From Streptomyces ficellus (GTDB lineage Bacteria > Actinomycetota > Actinomycetes > Streptomycetales > Streptomycetaceae), in contig NZ_JAUEPL010000054.1 in assembly GCF_030406405.1 (NCBI RefSeq), positions 1 to 44,066 on the forward strand: a stretch of 44,066 bases of DNA. The letters run 5' to 3'. The position numbers and the translations under genes are program-made. Positions 1 to 6,886 of this stretch are shown in pieces (within the stretch, counting starts at the first letter, position 1; each line of letters starts with the position of its first letter). Under the pieces are notes generated by a model. The model saw nothing but the letters and a program-made list of their open reading frames with translations. It had not been told where the DNA came from and did not search any database.

Positions 1-130
1 CACCGCCGCCTGCGCCTCGATCACCGCGTCGTCCGGCAGGAAGGGCAGCGTCCCGTCGTTGTACGTGTTGACGACCTGTGGGCGCGGCCCGGACCCGGAA
101 CCCAGCAGCGAGGCCGCCAGGTCCACCCCG
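1..130 (-). CDS. GH4 6-phospho-beta-glucosidase, internal fragment
   Basis: On the minus strand one open frame reads through the first ~130 bases with no start or stop. It gives a VDLAASLL helix, then PQVVNTYNDGTLPFLPDD. Glycoside hydrolase family 4 6-phospho-beta-glucosidases, which are NAD- and metal-dependent and act on phosphorylated disaccharides, carry VVN-x-x-N-x-G-x-LP-x-LPDDAVVE at this place, about three quarters along a ~420-aa protein. The fragment runs off the left edge toward its C-terminus. Its upstream half is missing because the sequence changes near 127-132 into an unrelated gene on the other strand. The family call is from motif recognition only. Confidence 0.7.
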
Positions 131-131
131 T

Positions 132-677
132 GGCAACCGGCGCTGGCGCTCCCGGCACCAGAGCCATCCGCACGAGGACGTGGCGGACCGGACGGCCGCC
201 GTCTCCGGACAGCATCCCTTCGCCCTGATCCTGGGCTGCGTCGACTCCCGCGTCGCGCCCGAGCTGATTTTCGACCAGGGCATCGGGGACCTGATGACCG
301 TCCGCTCGGGAGGCGAGGTGCTGGACGAGGCGGTGCTCGGCAGCATCGCCTTCGGCGTCATCGAACTCGGCATACCGCTGGTCATGGTGCTGGGGCACCA
401 GTCGTGCGGTGCCGTGTCGGCGGCGGTGCGCGCGGACGAGACCGGCGAGGAGCTGCCGGCCCACATCGGCTACCTCGCCGAGCGGATCCGGCCCGCCATC
501 GACCGTGAGCGGACCGGTCCCGCGCGCGTCGACGCGACGATCACGGCGAACGTGCGGCACGTGCGTGCGCTGCTCGCCGGCGAACCCGAGCTCGCCGCCC
601 GGGTGGACGCGGGCCGGCTCGCCATCGTCGGGGCGCGCTACGAGCTGGGCAGCCAGGTGGTCCACCGCGTGCGCTGA
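132..677 (+). CDS. Beta-carbonic anhydrase, 5'-truncated
   Basis: Interconverts CO2 and bicarbonate in the cytoplasm. From GNRRW onward the frame matches the beta class: the first zinc Cys with the Asp-Arg dyad (CVDSR), then the second zinc ligands in HQSCG. The C-terminus ends normally at IVGARYELGSQVVHRVR and a TGA. The first ~25-35 residues expected in the family are absent. Upstream of 132 the frame stays open to a GTG at 78, but that stretch is the antisense of a GH4 gene, so the apparent N-terminus is chimeric. No credible start or ribosome site remains. Either this is a broken gene or the window edge is misassembled; the 3' part itself is intact, with all zinc ligands present. Confidence 0.88.
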   Translation, partial: GNRRWRSRHQSHPHEDVADRTAAVSGQHPFALILGCVDSRVAPELIFDQGIGDLMTVRSGGEVLDEAVLGSIAFGVIELGIPLVMVLGHQSCGAVSAAVRADETGEELPAHIGYLAERIRPAIDRERTGPARVDATITANVRHVRALLAGEPELAARVDAGRLAIVGARYELGSQVVHRVR

Positions 678-700
678 GGCGCCGGGGCGGGCGGCTCGGT

Positions 701-1327
701 TCAGCCCACGCCGTGCGGCCGGAACTGGATGCTGATCCGGGGGCCCACCGGTTTGGCGGTCTTGGGGATCGCGTGTTCCCAGGTCCGCTGGCACGAGCCG
801 CCCATCACGATGAGGTCGCCGTGCCCCAGCGGCACCCGCCTCGCGCTGCCGCCGCCGCGCGGCCGCAGCGCCAGGTCGCGCGGTTCGCCGACCGAGAGGA
901 TGGCGACCATGGTGTCCTCCTTGGAGCCGCGCCCGATGCGGTCCCCGTGCCAGGCGACGCTGTCCCGGCCGTCCCGGTAGTAGCAGAGCCCGGCCGTGGT
1001 GAACGGCTCGCCCAGCTCGGCGGCGTAGTGGGCGGACAGGGCGGCGCGTGCCTCGTCGAGCACCGGGTGCGGCAGCCGGTCGCCCTCCCCGTAGTAGGCG
1101 AGCAGGCGTGGCACGGCGACCTCGTTGTCGTACATGCGGCGCCGCTCCGCCCGCCACGGCACTCCAACGACCAGCTCCTCGAAGAGGGCGCCGGCCCCGC
1201 TCAGCCAGCCGGGGAGCAGATCGATCCAGGCCCCGTCGCCGAGCACGGTCCGCCGGACGCCGGTCAGTGGTCCGAGGCGGATCTCGTCCGTCTGGTCGAA
1301 GAGCGAGCCCTGCAGATGCGCTGCCAT
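701..1327 (-). CDS. AlkB-like 2-oxoglutarate/Fe(II) dioxygenase
   Basis: A 208-aa protein of the AlkB family. These enzymes hydroxylate N-alkyl lesions on DNA or RNA bases, releasing formaldehyde and consuming 2-oxoglutarate and O2. The iron ligands are visible as the HxD pair in WHGD (near residue 125) and the distal His in WEHAIPK (near 186). The 2-oxoglutarate-binding Arg lies in RISIQFR at the C-terminus. The CYYRDG segment before HxD is also typical. Length fits bacterial AlkB. It ends 23 nt from the convergent carbonic anhydrase. The ATG at 1327 is preceded by an A/T-rich inverted repeat (1347-1369). An RNA- or protein-directed role cannot be excluded from sequence. Confidence 0.88.
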   Translation of the reverse strand: MAAHLQGSLFDQTDEIRLGPLTGVRRTVLGDGAWIDLLPGWLSGAGALFEELVVGVPWRAERRRMYDNEVAVPRLLAYYGEGDRLPHPVLDEARAALSAHYAAELGEPFTTAGLCYYRDGRDSVAWHGDRIGRGSKEDTMVAILSVGEPRDLALRPRGGGSARRVPLGHGDLIVMGGSCQRTWEHAIPKTAKPVGPRISIQFRPHGVG

Positions 1328-1346
1328 GCCTCCAGCGTACGAGCGA

Positions 1347-1369
1347 ATCGAATGTATGAGCTATTCGAT
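1347..1369. promoter_or_regulatory. Inverted repeat upstream of the alkB-like gene
   Basis: ATCGAAT and ATTCGAT form a perfect 7-bp inverted repeat around a 9-nt spacer, in the only A/T-rich patch between the alkB-like start (1327) and the preceding stop. It lies 20-42 nt upstream of the start, where an operator overlapping the promoter would be expected. It is not a good actinobacterial LexA box, because the spacing between the TCGAA and TTCGA halves is too wide. The right arm touches the stop codon of the deacetylase gene. Confidence 0.4.
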
Positions 1370-2163
1370 CAATGGCGGCGGAGAACTCCGTGGTCAGCGA
1401 GCGGTCCCGCCTGAAGGCCGCGCGCCCGGCACTCCGCCACGAGCCCGGGCAGTGCGCCCAGCGCCGCTCGCCACGCCCCCGGCGCGCTCGCCACGTCCGA
1501 GTCGTGCAGCAGCACGGTCGCCCCGCCGCGCAGCGACCGCGTCACCTCCTCCCGTACGCCTTCCGGCGTCGCCGTGGCCGTCCAGTCCCGCCCCCACGCG
1601 GACCACAGCACCGTCCGCAGACCGGCGGCGCGCGCGGCGGCCCAGCGCCCGCCGGTGAGGATGCCGTACGCGGGCCGGTACCACAGCGGCCGCCGCCCGG
1701 CCACGTCGGCCACCAGGTCCGCCGCGCGCGCCAGGTCCCGCACATCGCGCAGCGGCCGGGGGCACCAGGGCCGGTCGTGGCGCCAGCCGTGGACGGCGAG
1801 TTCATGGCCCTCCGCCGCGATCAGCCGCCCGAGGGCGCGGTGCCGCTCCAGACGGGACCCGAGCACGAAGAAGGTCGCCCGTACGGACAGCGCGTCCAGG
1901 GCGCGCAGGAAGTGCGGCGTGCTGGCGGGGTCCGGGCCGTCGTCGAACGTCAGCGCCACGCGGGAGGGGTCGCCGCGTCCGTCGAGACCCGGCCACAGGG
2001 CGCCGCGTACGCCCGGCAGCCAGGTGACGCCCGGGCCGATGTGCCAGCCGGCGACCGCGCCGAGGGCCAGGGACAGGGGCAGGGCCGGGTGGGGGCCGAG
2101 GTGGGGGATGCGGCGGGGGCCGGGGCGGGGGGTGGGGCGGGGGGTGGGGCGGGGGGTCACCAT
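1369..2163 (-). CDS. NodB-domain polysaccharide deacetylase
   Basis: A 264-aa carbohydrate esterase 4 protein that would remove N-acetyl groups from an amino-sugar polymer outside the membrane. After an Arg/Pro-rich start (PRPTPRPTPRP) comes a hydrophobic anchor or signal (about residues 22-45). The NodB motifs follow in order: TFDDGPD (catalytic base and metal Asp, about 71-77), HGWRHDRP (metal His pair), RPAYG, DWTA and LLHDSD. The ATG at 2163 overlaps the stop of the transporter gene by 7 nt (2157-2163), so the two are translationally coupled. The Pro-Arg start is written by a 12-bp tandem repeat. The substrate (peptidoglycan, teichoic acid or exopolysaccharide) is unknown; the neighbouring glycosyltransferase suggests an envelope glycan. 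Confidence 0.87.
   Translation of the reverse strand: MVTPRPTPRPTPRPGPRRIPHLGPHPALPLSLALGAVAGWHIGPGVTWLPGVRGALWPGLDGRGDPSRVALTFDDGPDPASTPHFLRALDALSVRATFFVLGSRLERHRALGRLIAAEGHELAVHGWRHDRPWCPRPLRDVRDLARAADLVADVAGRRPLWYRPAYGILTGGRWAAARAAGLRTVLWSAWGRDWTATATPEGVREEVTRSLRGGATVLLHDSDVASAPGAWRAALGALPGLVAECRARGLQAGPLADHGVLRRH
2122..2157. repeat. Three tandem 12-bp G-rich units
   Basis: Three perfect copies of GGGGCGGGGGGT on the plus strand. On the minus strand they encode the Thr-Pro-Arg-Pro repeat at the N-terminus of the deacetylase, starting two codons after its ATG. Runs of four to six G could form a quadruplex on the non-template-complementary strand, and copy number may slip. Confidence 0.8.
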
Positions 2164-3032
2164 CTCTCCTCCGGGTTCTCCGACTCGTCGGTGACCAGTG
2201 GGGACTTGGCCAGTTGTACGCATCCGGCGACCAGCACCGCCAGCGCCAGCGCCTCGGGCACTATCCGCCAGCCCAGGTGCACCCGTTCCGCGAACAGCGT
2301 CACCCCCAGCACCACGCTGAGCAGCGCGTCGCCGAGGGTCAGCGCCGGCTGCGAGGCGACCAGGGTGCCCGCCCGCAGCGTCACCTGGAGCAGCACGAAG
2401 CTTCCCAGCCCCACGCTCACCGCCGCGTACGGCTGCCACGTCGTGAACACCGCGCCGATGCCGTCCGGCAGCCGCCCCAGCGCGTCCTTCATCAGCGCGG
2501 CGGTGCAGGAGAAGCCGGTCGCGGTCGCCGTGCCGAGCACCGCGGCGCGCGGGGCCGGCGCCAGCCGCAGCGACACCACGCCCAGCACGGCCACGAACGC
2601 GCCCGCGCCGATGGCCGTCCACACCCAGTCGGCCACGGGCACCGTGGCCCGGCCGCCCGAAGGGTCGGCCAGCGCCAGGAACGCGGCCAGTCCCACGGCC
2701 ATGGCGGCGAAGGCCCACCGGGTGCGCGTGTCGGGCCGCCGCCGGAACACGATGCCGCCGACCACCAGGGTGAACATCAGTTCCGTACTCATCACCGGCT
2801 GCACCACGGCGAGCGGGCCCGTGGCCAGCGCCAGCGCCTGGAGGATGCCCGACACCGCCAGCAGCGCGGCCCCCCACACCCACACCCGCCGGTGCACCAG
2901 GCCCGCCATCCACGACCCCCGCGCGGCGGACCGGCCGGGGCCCGCGCCGGCCGCCCCCTGCCGTTGCAGTACGGACGCCGTGGCGTTGCCGAGGGCGGCG
3001 AGCAGCGCCAGACAGATCGACAGGGCCAGCAC
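2157..3032 (-). CDS. EamA/DMT-family membrane transporter
   Basis: A 291-aa, almost entirely hydrophobic protein with about nine to ten membrane helices, resembling DMT-superfamily transporters with an EamA-like repeat. Alanine- and leucine-rich helices, the PVMSTELMFTLVVGG segment in the first half and the matching SQPALTLGDALLSVVLGV segment in the second half show the internal duplication expected of the fold. I chose GTG at 3032, five bases after the SDR stop, because no in-frame start lies closer to the SDR gene. It sits between an SDR gene and a deacetylase in a tight operon, so it may move a precursor or product of that envelope pathway. The substrate cannot be read from sequence. Confidence 0.75.
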   Translation of the reverse strand: MLALSICLALLAALGNATASVLQRQGAAGAGPGRSAARGSWMAGLVHRRVWVWGAALLAVSGILQALALATGPLAVVQPVMSTELMFTLVVGGIVFRRRPDTRTRWAFAAMAVGLAAFLALADPSGGRATVPVADWVWTAIGAGAFVAVLGVVSLRLAPAPRAAVLGTATATGFSCTAALMKDALGRLPDGIGAVFTTWQPYAAVSVGLGSFVLLQVTLRAGTLVASQPALTLGDALLSVVLGVTLFAERVHLGWRIVPEALALAVLVAGCVQLAKSPLVTDESENPEERW

Positions 3033-3037
3033 GGGGC

Positions 3038-3886
3038 TCAGCCGAACCGCTTGGCCATGGCACGGAAGAACCCCGGCACAGCCCCGTGCAGCCGGGCGGG
3101 CATGGCGAGCCAGGCCGGTACGAACACCTCGTCGCGGCCCCGTACGACGGCCCGCCACACGGTCTCGGCCACCCGATCGGCGGGCACGGGCCTGGGGCGT
3201 TCGCGGTGGTACGGGACGCCTCGCCGGCCGAAGAACGGGGTGTCCACCGCGCCGGGCAGGACAACCGTCACCCTCACGCGCGTACCGGCGAGTTCGTACC
3301 GCAGGCTGTCGGCGAAGGCGAGCAGCCCGCCCTTGGTGGCGGCGTAGACGGCCTCGTTGGCGACCCCGACCCGCCCGGCCATGGAACCGATCATCACCAC
3401 GTGCCCCACTCCCCGCTGCACCATCCCGGGCAGTACGTGGCGCACCAGGTGCACGACGGCGGAGAGGTTCACCGAGATCAGCCGGTCGACGGCGTCGGCC
3501 GGCATGTCCGTGAACGGCCCCGCCCAGCCGATGCCCGCCGCCGCGACGAGCGCGTCGACCCGGCCCTCTCGCTCCAGGGCCTCGGCGGCCAGCCGCTCCA
3601 CCCCCGCGCGCTCGCCCAGGTCCGCCATCAGCGCGCCGCCGCCGGTCCGCCGCGCCACCGAGGCGAGCCGCCGCTCGTCCCGCCCGCTCAGCAGCAGCCG
3701 GGAGCGGCCGTCCGCGGCGAACCGGTCGGCGAGCGCCTCGCCGATCCCGGACGACGCGCCCGTGATGAGGACGACCGGCCGGTGAATCGGCCGTGCGTCC
3801 GGCCGTGTGTCCGCGCGAGGGTCCGGCCGTGCGTCCGGCCGCCGTGCCTTTCCCGGGCCGGCCTCGCGAGGGGGCGTAGGGGGCAT
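3038..3886 (-). CDS. Short-chain dehydrogenase/reductase
   Basis: A 282-aa classical SDR using NAD(P)H. The Rossmann motif TGASSGIG (about residue 41) is followed by AAAGIG, the catalytic Ser in IGSMAG, and YAATK (about 176-180) with the active Tyr and Lys. PGAVDTPFF after the active site is typical of classical members. The first ~35 residues are a low-complexity Arg-Pro-Asp repeat outside the fold, so translation may start downstream of the annotated ATG at 3886. It leads an operon with the EamA transporter and the NodB deacetylase and is divergent from a glycosyltransferase 192 nt away. The substrate is unknown. Confidence 0.9.
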   Translation of the reverse strand: MPPTPPREAGPGKARRPDARPDPRADTRPDARPIHRPVVLITGASSGIGEALADRFAADGRSRLLLSGRDERRLASVARRTGGGALMADLGERAGVERLAAEALEREGRVDALVAAAGIGWAGPFTDMPADAVDRLISVNLSAVVHLVRHVLPGMVQRGVGHVVMIGSMAGRVGVANEAVYAATKGGLLAFADSLRYELAGTRVRVTVVLPGAVDTPFFGRRGVPYHRERPRPVPADRVAETVWRAVVRGRDEVFVPAWLAMPARLHGAVPGFFRAMAKRFG

Positions 3887-4078
3887 GACGCATCCTCCGG
3901 ACTGTCGTCGACCGTGCCCTTCCAGCGTCCCGGTTTCCCGCCGGTTCGCCTCTCGTCAGCCGCCACCGCGCCCACCGAACCCCCCGAATCCACCCGAACA
4001 GTCCGATTCGGCCGCCCTCCGGGCCGCGCGGCGGGGCAGGACGGACCACGATGGAACGGCACGGAACGGAGGCGCCAC

Positions 4079-5320
4079 ATGGGGCGGCGATGCCTGGTCC
4101 TCAGCGCGAGCATGGGCGCGGGCCATGACGCGGTGGCCCGCGAACTGGCGCGGCGGCTGCGCGCCGCGGGCCACGAGGTGCTCGTCCAGGACGTGCTGAC
4201 CCTGCTGCCTCCCAGCATCGGGCGGGCGACGCGCGGCTTCTACCGGTTCGTGGTGCGACGCCTGCCCGCCGTGTACGAGGCGATCTACGCCCTGTTCCTG
4301 GCACCCCGGCCCCGGCCCCGCCGCGGGCTGGACGTGTCGCCGATGGCGGCGATGGCGGAACGGCGGCTGGGCGCGCTGGTGGAGCGGTGGCGCCCGGACG
4401 TCATCGTGTCCACCTTCCACCTCGCGGCACAGATCACCGGCCGGATGCGCGCCCGGGGCGCGCTGCGGGTGCCCTGCGCGGTCTTCGTCACGGACTTCGC
4501 CGTGCACCGCGCGTGGCTCGACCCGGGCAACGACCTGTACCTCTGCGTCACACAGACCGCCGCCCGCACGGCCCGGGAAGGCACGGGCCGCACGGCGGTG
4601 GCCACGGGGCCCGTGGTCCCACCGGAGTTCGGCAGACCGGATCGCGCGGGGCCGGACCACGCGGCTCGGGGCCAGGCGGGGCCAGATGACGCGGGCTGGG
4701 GTCAGGCGGGGCCGGACCAGGGCCGGGCCGGGGACGCGGAGGCGGACCACGCGCGGGCGGGTGACGCGGGCCGGGCCGCGGGGTCGGCCTGGCGGGGGGC
4801 GGTGGCGGGGGCGGGGGCGGGGGCGGGGGGGCGTCCGGTGGTGGTGCTGTCCGGTGGGGCGTGGGGCGTGGGGGCGGGGTTGCTCCGGACCGCCGGGGCG
4901 CTCGCCCGGCACGGCTTCCTGCCGGTGCTGCTGTGCGGGCGGGACGTTGGGCTGCGCCGGCGTGCCGCCCGGCTGCCCGGTGTCCTGGCTCTGGGCTGGG
5001 TCGACGACCTGCCGGAGCTGATGGCGTCGGCGCGGGTCCTGATCGACAACGCGGCGGGCCAGACCGCGGTGCAGGCCCTCGCCGCCGCCCTGCCGGTCGT
5101 CGGCTACCGGCCCATCCCCGGCCACGGCGCCGTGGGGGTGCGCGAGATGGCGGCGGAGGGTCTCACCAGGTACGCGGAGGATCTCGGCGAACTGTTGTCG
5201 GCAGCGGGCGCCCTGGCGCGCCCCGGCCACGCCCGCGAGCGGCAGGTCGCGGCCGGCTCGGCGCTGTTCAGGCACGACGCGGCCCGCCTGGTCGCCGAGC
5301 TCGCGGAACGCGGGGGCTGA
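4079..5320 (+). CDS. MurG/MGDG-synthase-like glycosyltransferase
   Basis: A 413-aa GT-B enzyme. The N-terminal domain begins with VLSASMGAGHDAVARELARRL, the glycine loop of MGDG-synthase/processive diacylglycerol glucosyltransferases and MurG relatives. TFHLAAQITG and VFVTDFAVHRAWL follow, as in that family. The C-terminal nucleotide-sugar domain has VVLSGGAWGVG and the DNAAGQTAVQALAAALPVVGY loop that would bind the sugar donor. Between the domains (about residues 185-255) is a long degenerate Ala/Gly/Pro/Asp repeat not normally present. The gene is divergent from the SDR-EamA-deacetylase operon, and a role in glycolipid or wall-polymer synthesis is likely. It ends 9 nt before the convergent LanC gene. 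Confidence 0.83.
   Translation: MGRRCLVLSASMGAGHDAVARELARRLRAAGHEVLVQDVLTLLPPSIGRATRGFYRFVVRRLPAVYEAIYALFLAPRPRPRRGLDVSPMAAMAERRLGALVERWRPDVIVSTFHLAAQITGRMRARGALRVPCAVFVTDFAVHRAWLDPGNDLYLCVTQTAARTAREGTGRTAVATGPVVPPEFGRPDRAGPDHAARGQAGPDDAGWGQAGPDQGRAGDAEADHARAGDAGRAAGSAWRGAVAGAGAGAGGRPVVVLSGGAWGVGAGLLRTAGALARHGFLPVLLCGRDVGLRRRAARLPGVLALGWVDDLPELMASARVLIDNAAGQTAVQALAAALPVVGYRPIPGHGAVGVREMAAEGLTRYAEDLGELLSAAGALARPGHARERQVAAGSALFRHDAARLVAELAERGG
4636..4835 (+). repeat. Low-complexity linker repeats in the glycosyltransferase
   Basis: Degenerate in-frame units encode variants of RAGPDHA, GQAGPDD and RAGDAEADHA, followed by a GGGGGC run (about 4805-4830) encoding alternating Ala-Gly. The block lies exactly between the two Rossmann domains, so it probably acts as a tolerated hinge expansion. 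The G run could form a quadruplex. Confidence 0.65.
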
Positions 5321-5329
5321 CGAGCATGG

Positions 5330-6511
5330 TCAGCGCAGGCCGAGGCAGGGCAGCCAGGCCCGGGACGCGCCCTGGGCGGTGAGCAGGGCGCTCAGCGCGC
5401 CCGGTGCTCCGGTCAGCAGCCCGGGCGGCCAGTCCGCACCAAGGGCGGCGGGGAGCCGCTCCCGCAGGTGGACGGTGAGGCGGGCGCTCAGGGCGGCGGC
5501 GGCCGGCAGGCGGGCGTGGCGGTCGAAGGCGTCGGCCACGGCGAGGACGCCCGCCGCCCCGTGGCACAGCCCGAGGAGGTCGCCCGGTCCGTCGCCGAAC
5601 AGGTGGAACTCCTCGTCGTACCGCTCGGCGAGCGTGGTGAACGCCGCCGCGGCCCAGTCGGCGGCGTCCCGGTCCCCCAGGGCGTCGGCGGCGTCCCACA
5701 GCGCCCAGGCGACGCCCGGCGTCCCGTAACACCACGCCTGGCGCGGGTTCGGGTGGGCACCGTCCGGCGCGGGGCCGTCGAGCCCGGCGCCGGCCCAGGT
5801 GCGGATGGAGCGGGCGTCGTCGTAGGACTGCCGGACCAGCCAGCGCGTGGCGCGGCGCAGGGACGCCACCGGTCCGGGGGCGGGGCCGGTGCGGCGGATC
5901 GCGGCGGTGAGCGCGGTGACGACGCCGGCCACGCCGTGCCCCATGCCGGTGTTGACGCGGCCGTGCACCCACGACAGGTGCGGGTGGCGGGCGTACTGCC
6001 CGGTACGCAGGCGGGGCAGTTCGTCACCGTCGCAGAGAGCCGCCAAGTGGTGGACCGGATGGGCGAGGTGGCGGTCGGTGGGGGTGGCGTCGACGCAGAG
6101 GGCGAGCAGCGTGCCCGCTGGGCCGACGATCAGGTCGTAGTCGGGGAACGCCACGTCCGCCGTGCGCCAGGTCTTGGCGGTGGCCTCGCCGGCCAGGTGG
6201 TCGCGCAGCCGGTCGGCCGCCCGGTGCAGCCCCGGGTGGAGCCGGGCGCCGAGCCGCAGCCCGGCGAGCGTGCCGGCCAGGCCGCCGTCGTACAGCCCCG
6301 GGTGGGAGGGGCCGCGCCCGGCCGTCCTGGCCCACTGGGCGACCGCGCGGGCCGCCGTGGCGGGGGCGGCGGGGCCGGCGATTCCCGCCACCAGGTGGGC
6401 GAGGACGGGGATGCCCGGGTCGGAGGCGTGCGGCCCGGGACGGGGAGCGCCGGCCCACTCGTCCAGGAACCGGAGGGCGAGGTCGACGGTCGGGGCGTGG
6501 CGGGTGTCCAT
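5330..6511 (-). CDS. LanC-like lanthionine synthetase
   Basis: A 393-aa zinc cyclase that adds Cys thiols to dehydroalanine or dehydrobutyrine in a lanthipeptide precursor. The alpha-toroid motifs are visible in order: GMGHG (about 188-193), WCYGTPG with the first zinc Cys (about 257), and CHG with the second zinc Cys and the zinc His (about 313-315). Length is typical of stand-alone LanC. It is the last gene of the leftward cluster, 197 nt after the precursor stop, with a strong hairpin in between. Its ATG at 6511 fits the first conserved helix. It ends tail to tail with the glycosyltransferase. Confidence 0.93.
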   Translation of the reverse strand: MDTRHAPTVDLALRFLDEWAGAPRPGPHASDPGIPVLAHLVAGIAGPAAPATAARAVAQWARTAGRGPSHPGLYDGGLAGTLAGLRLGARLHPGLHRAADRLRDHLAGEATAKTWRTADVAFPDYDLIVGPAGTLLALCVDATPTDRHLAHPVHHLAALCDGDELPRLRTGQYARHPHLSWVHGRVNTGMGHGVAGVVTALTAAIRRTGPAPGPVASLRRATRWLVRQSYDDARSIRTWAGAGLDGPAPDGAHPNPRQAWCYGTPGVAWALWDAADALGDRDAADWAAAAFTTLAERYDEEFHLFGDGPGDLLGLCHGAAGVLAVADAFDRHARLPAAAALSARLTVHLRERLPAALGADWPPGLLTGAPGALSALLTAQGASRAWLPCLGLR

Positions 6512-6666
6512 CGGGCTCCTGGTCCGGGTCGTGTGCGGGTGACGGTGCCGTTGGGCGGAGCCGCCCGGACGTACCGGACGGCTCCTGTGCGGTGCGGGCC
6601 GGCCCACGGGCGCACGCGCGACGCCGCGCGGGTGCGCCCGGGTCAGGCGCCGCCCCGCCGAGGGCG

Positions 6667-6698
6667 CCCGCCCGGCCGCGGGCGCGCGGCCGGGCGGG
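6667..6698 (-). terminator. GC hairpin between precursor and lanC
   Basis: A perfect 14-bp inverted repeat (6667-6680 and 6685-6698) with a 4-nt loop begins 10 nt after the precursor stop on the transcribed strand. It has no U tract, as is usual for actinobacterial terminators. As an attenuator or RNA-stabilising stem it would make more lanA than lanC message. Confidence 0.7.
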
Positions 6699-6708
6699 GA
6701 GGGCCCCG

Positions 6709-6867
6709 CTAGGCGCAGATGACGACGGTCGCGCAGACGACGATGGTGCACAGACCGCTGCAGTGGCCGGTTTGCACCTCCGCCGTGGGCAGTTCGCTGT
6801 CGGTGATGCGCTCGTCGAGATCGTCGATGAGGGTGTCGAGGTCGGTGAGCTCCATGGTTCCGGGCAT
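6709..6867 (-). CDS. Lanthipeptide precursor, 52 aa
   Basis: A small gene absent from longer ORF sets. The ATG at 6867 lies 19 nt after the LanB stop, with GAAAGGA about 8 nt upstream as ribosome site. The acidic leader (residues 1-32) is rich in Asp/Leu (ELTDLDTLIDDLDERIT), resembling the F-N/D-L-D box of class I leaders but with Leu-Thr in place of Phe-Asn. The core holds exactly four hydroxy residues and four Cys: T33, S37, T41, T47 and C36, C40, C45, C51. Pairing each Ser/Thr with the next Cys gives two 4-residue and two larger rings. Between them lie hydrophobic IVV and VVI segments. LanB, a SpaB_C protein and LanC flank it. The leader cleavage site is not evident. Confidence 0.92.
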   Translation of the reverse strand: MPGTMELTDLDTLIDDLDERITDSELPTAEVQTGHCSGLCTIVVCATVVICA

Positions 6868-6886
6868 AACCGTGTCCTTTCTCGCG

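Noticed and set aside
65..79. GTGTTGACGACCTGT is shared exactly with 39251-39265.
   Set aside because: On the minus strand both encode a Q-V-V-N-T run with the same preferred codons in unrelated proteins, so it is a coincidence of codon use and not a repeat or attachment site.
1347..1369. LexA/SOS box upstream of the alkB-like gene.
   Set aside because: The TCGAA and TTCGA halves are 11 nt apart; the actinobacterial box needs about 4-6, and the GTATG centre lacks the second half.
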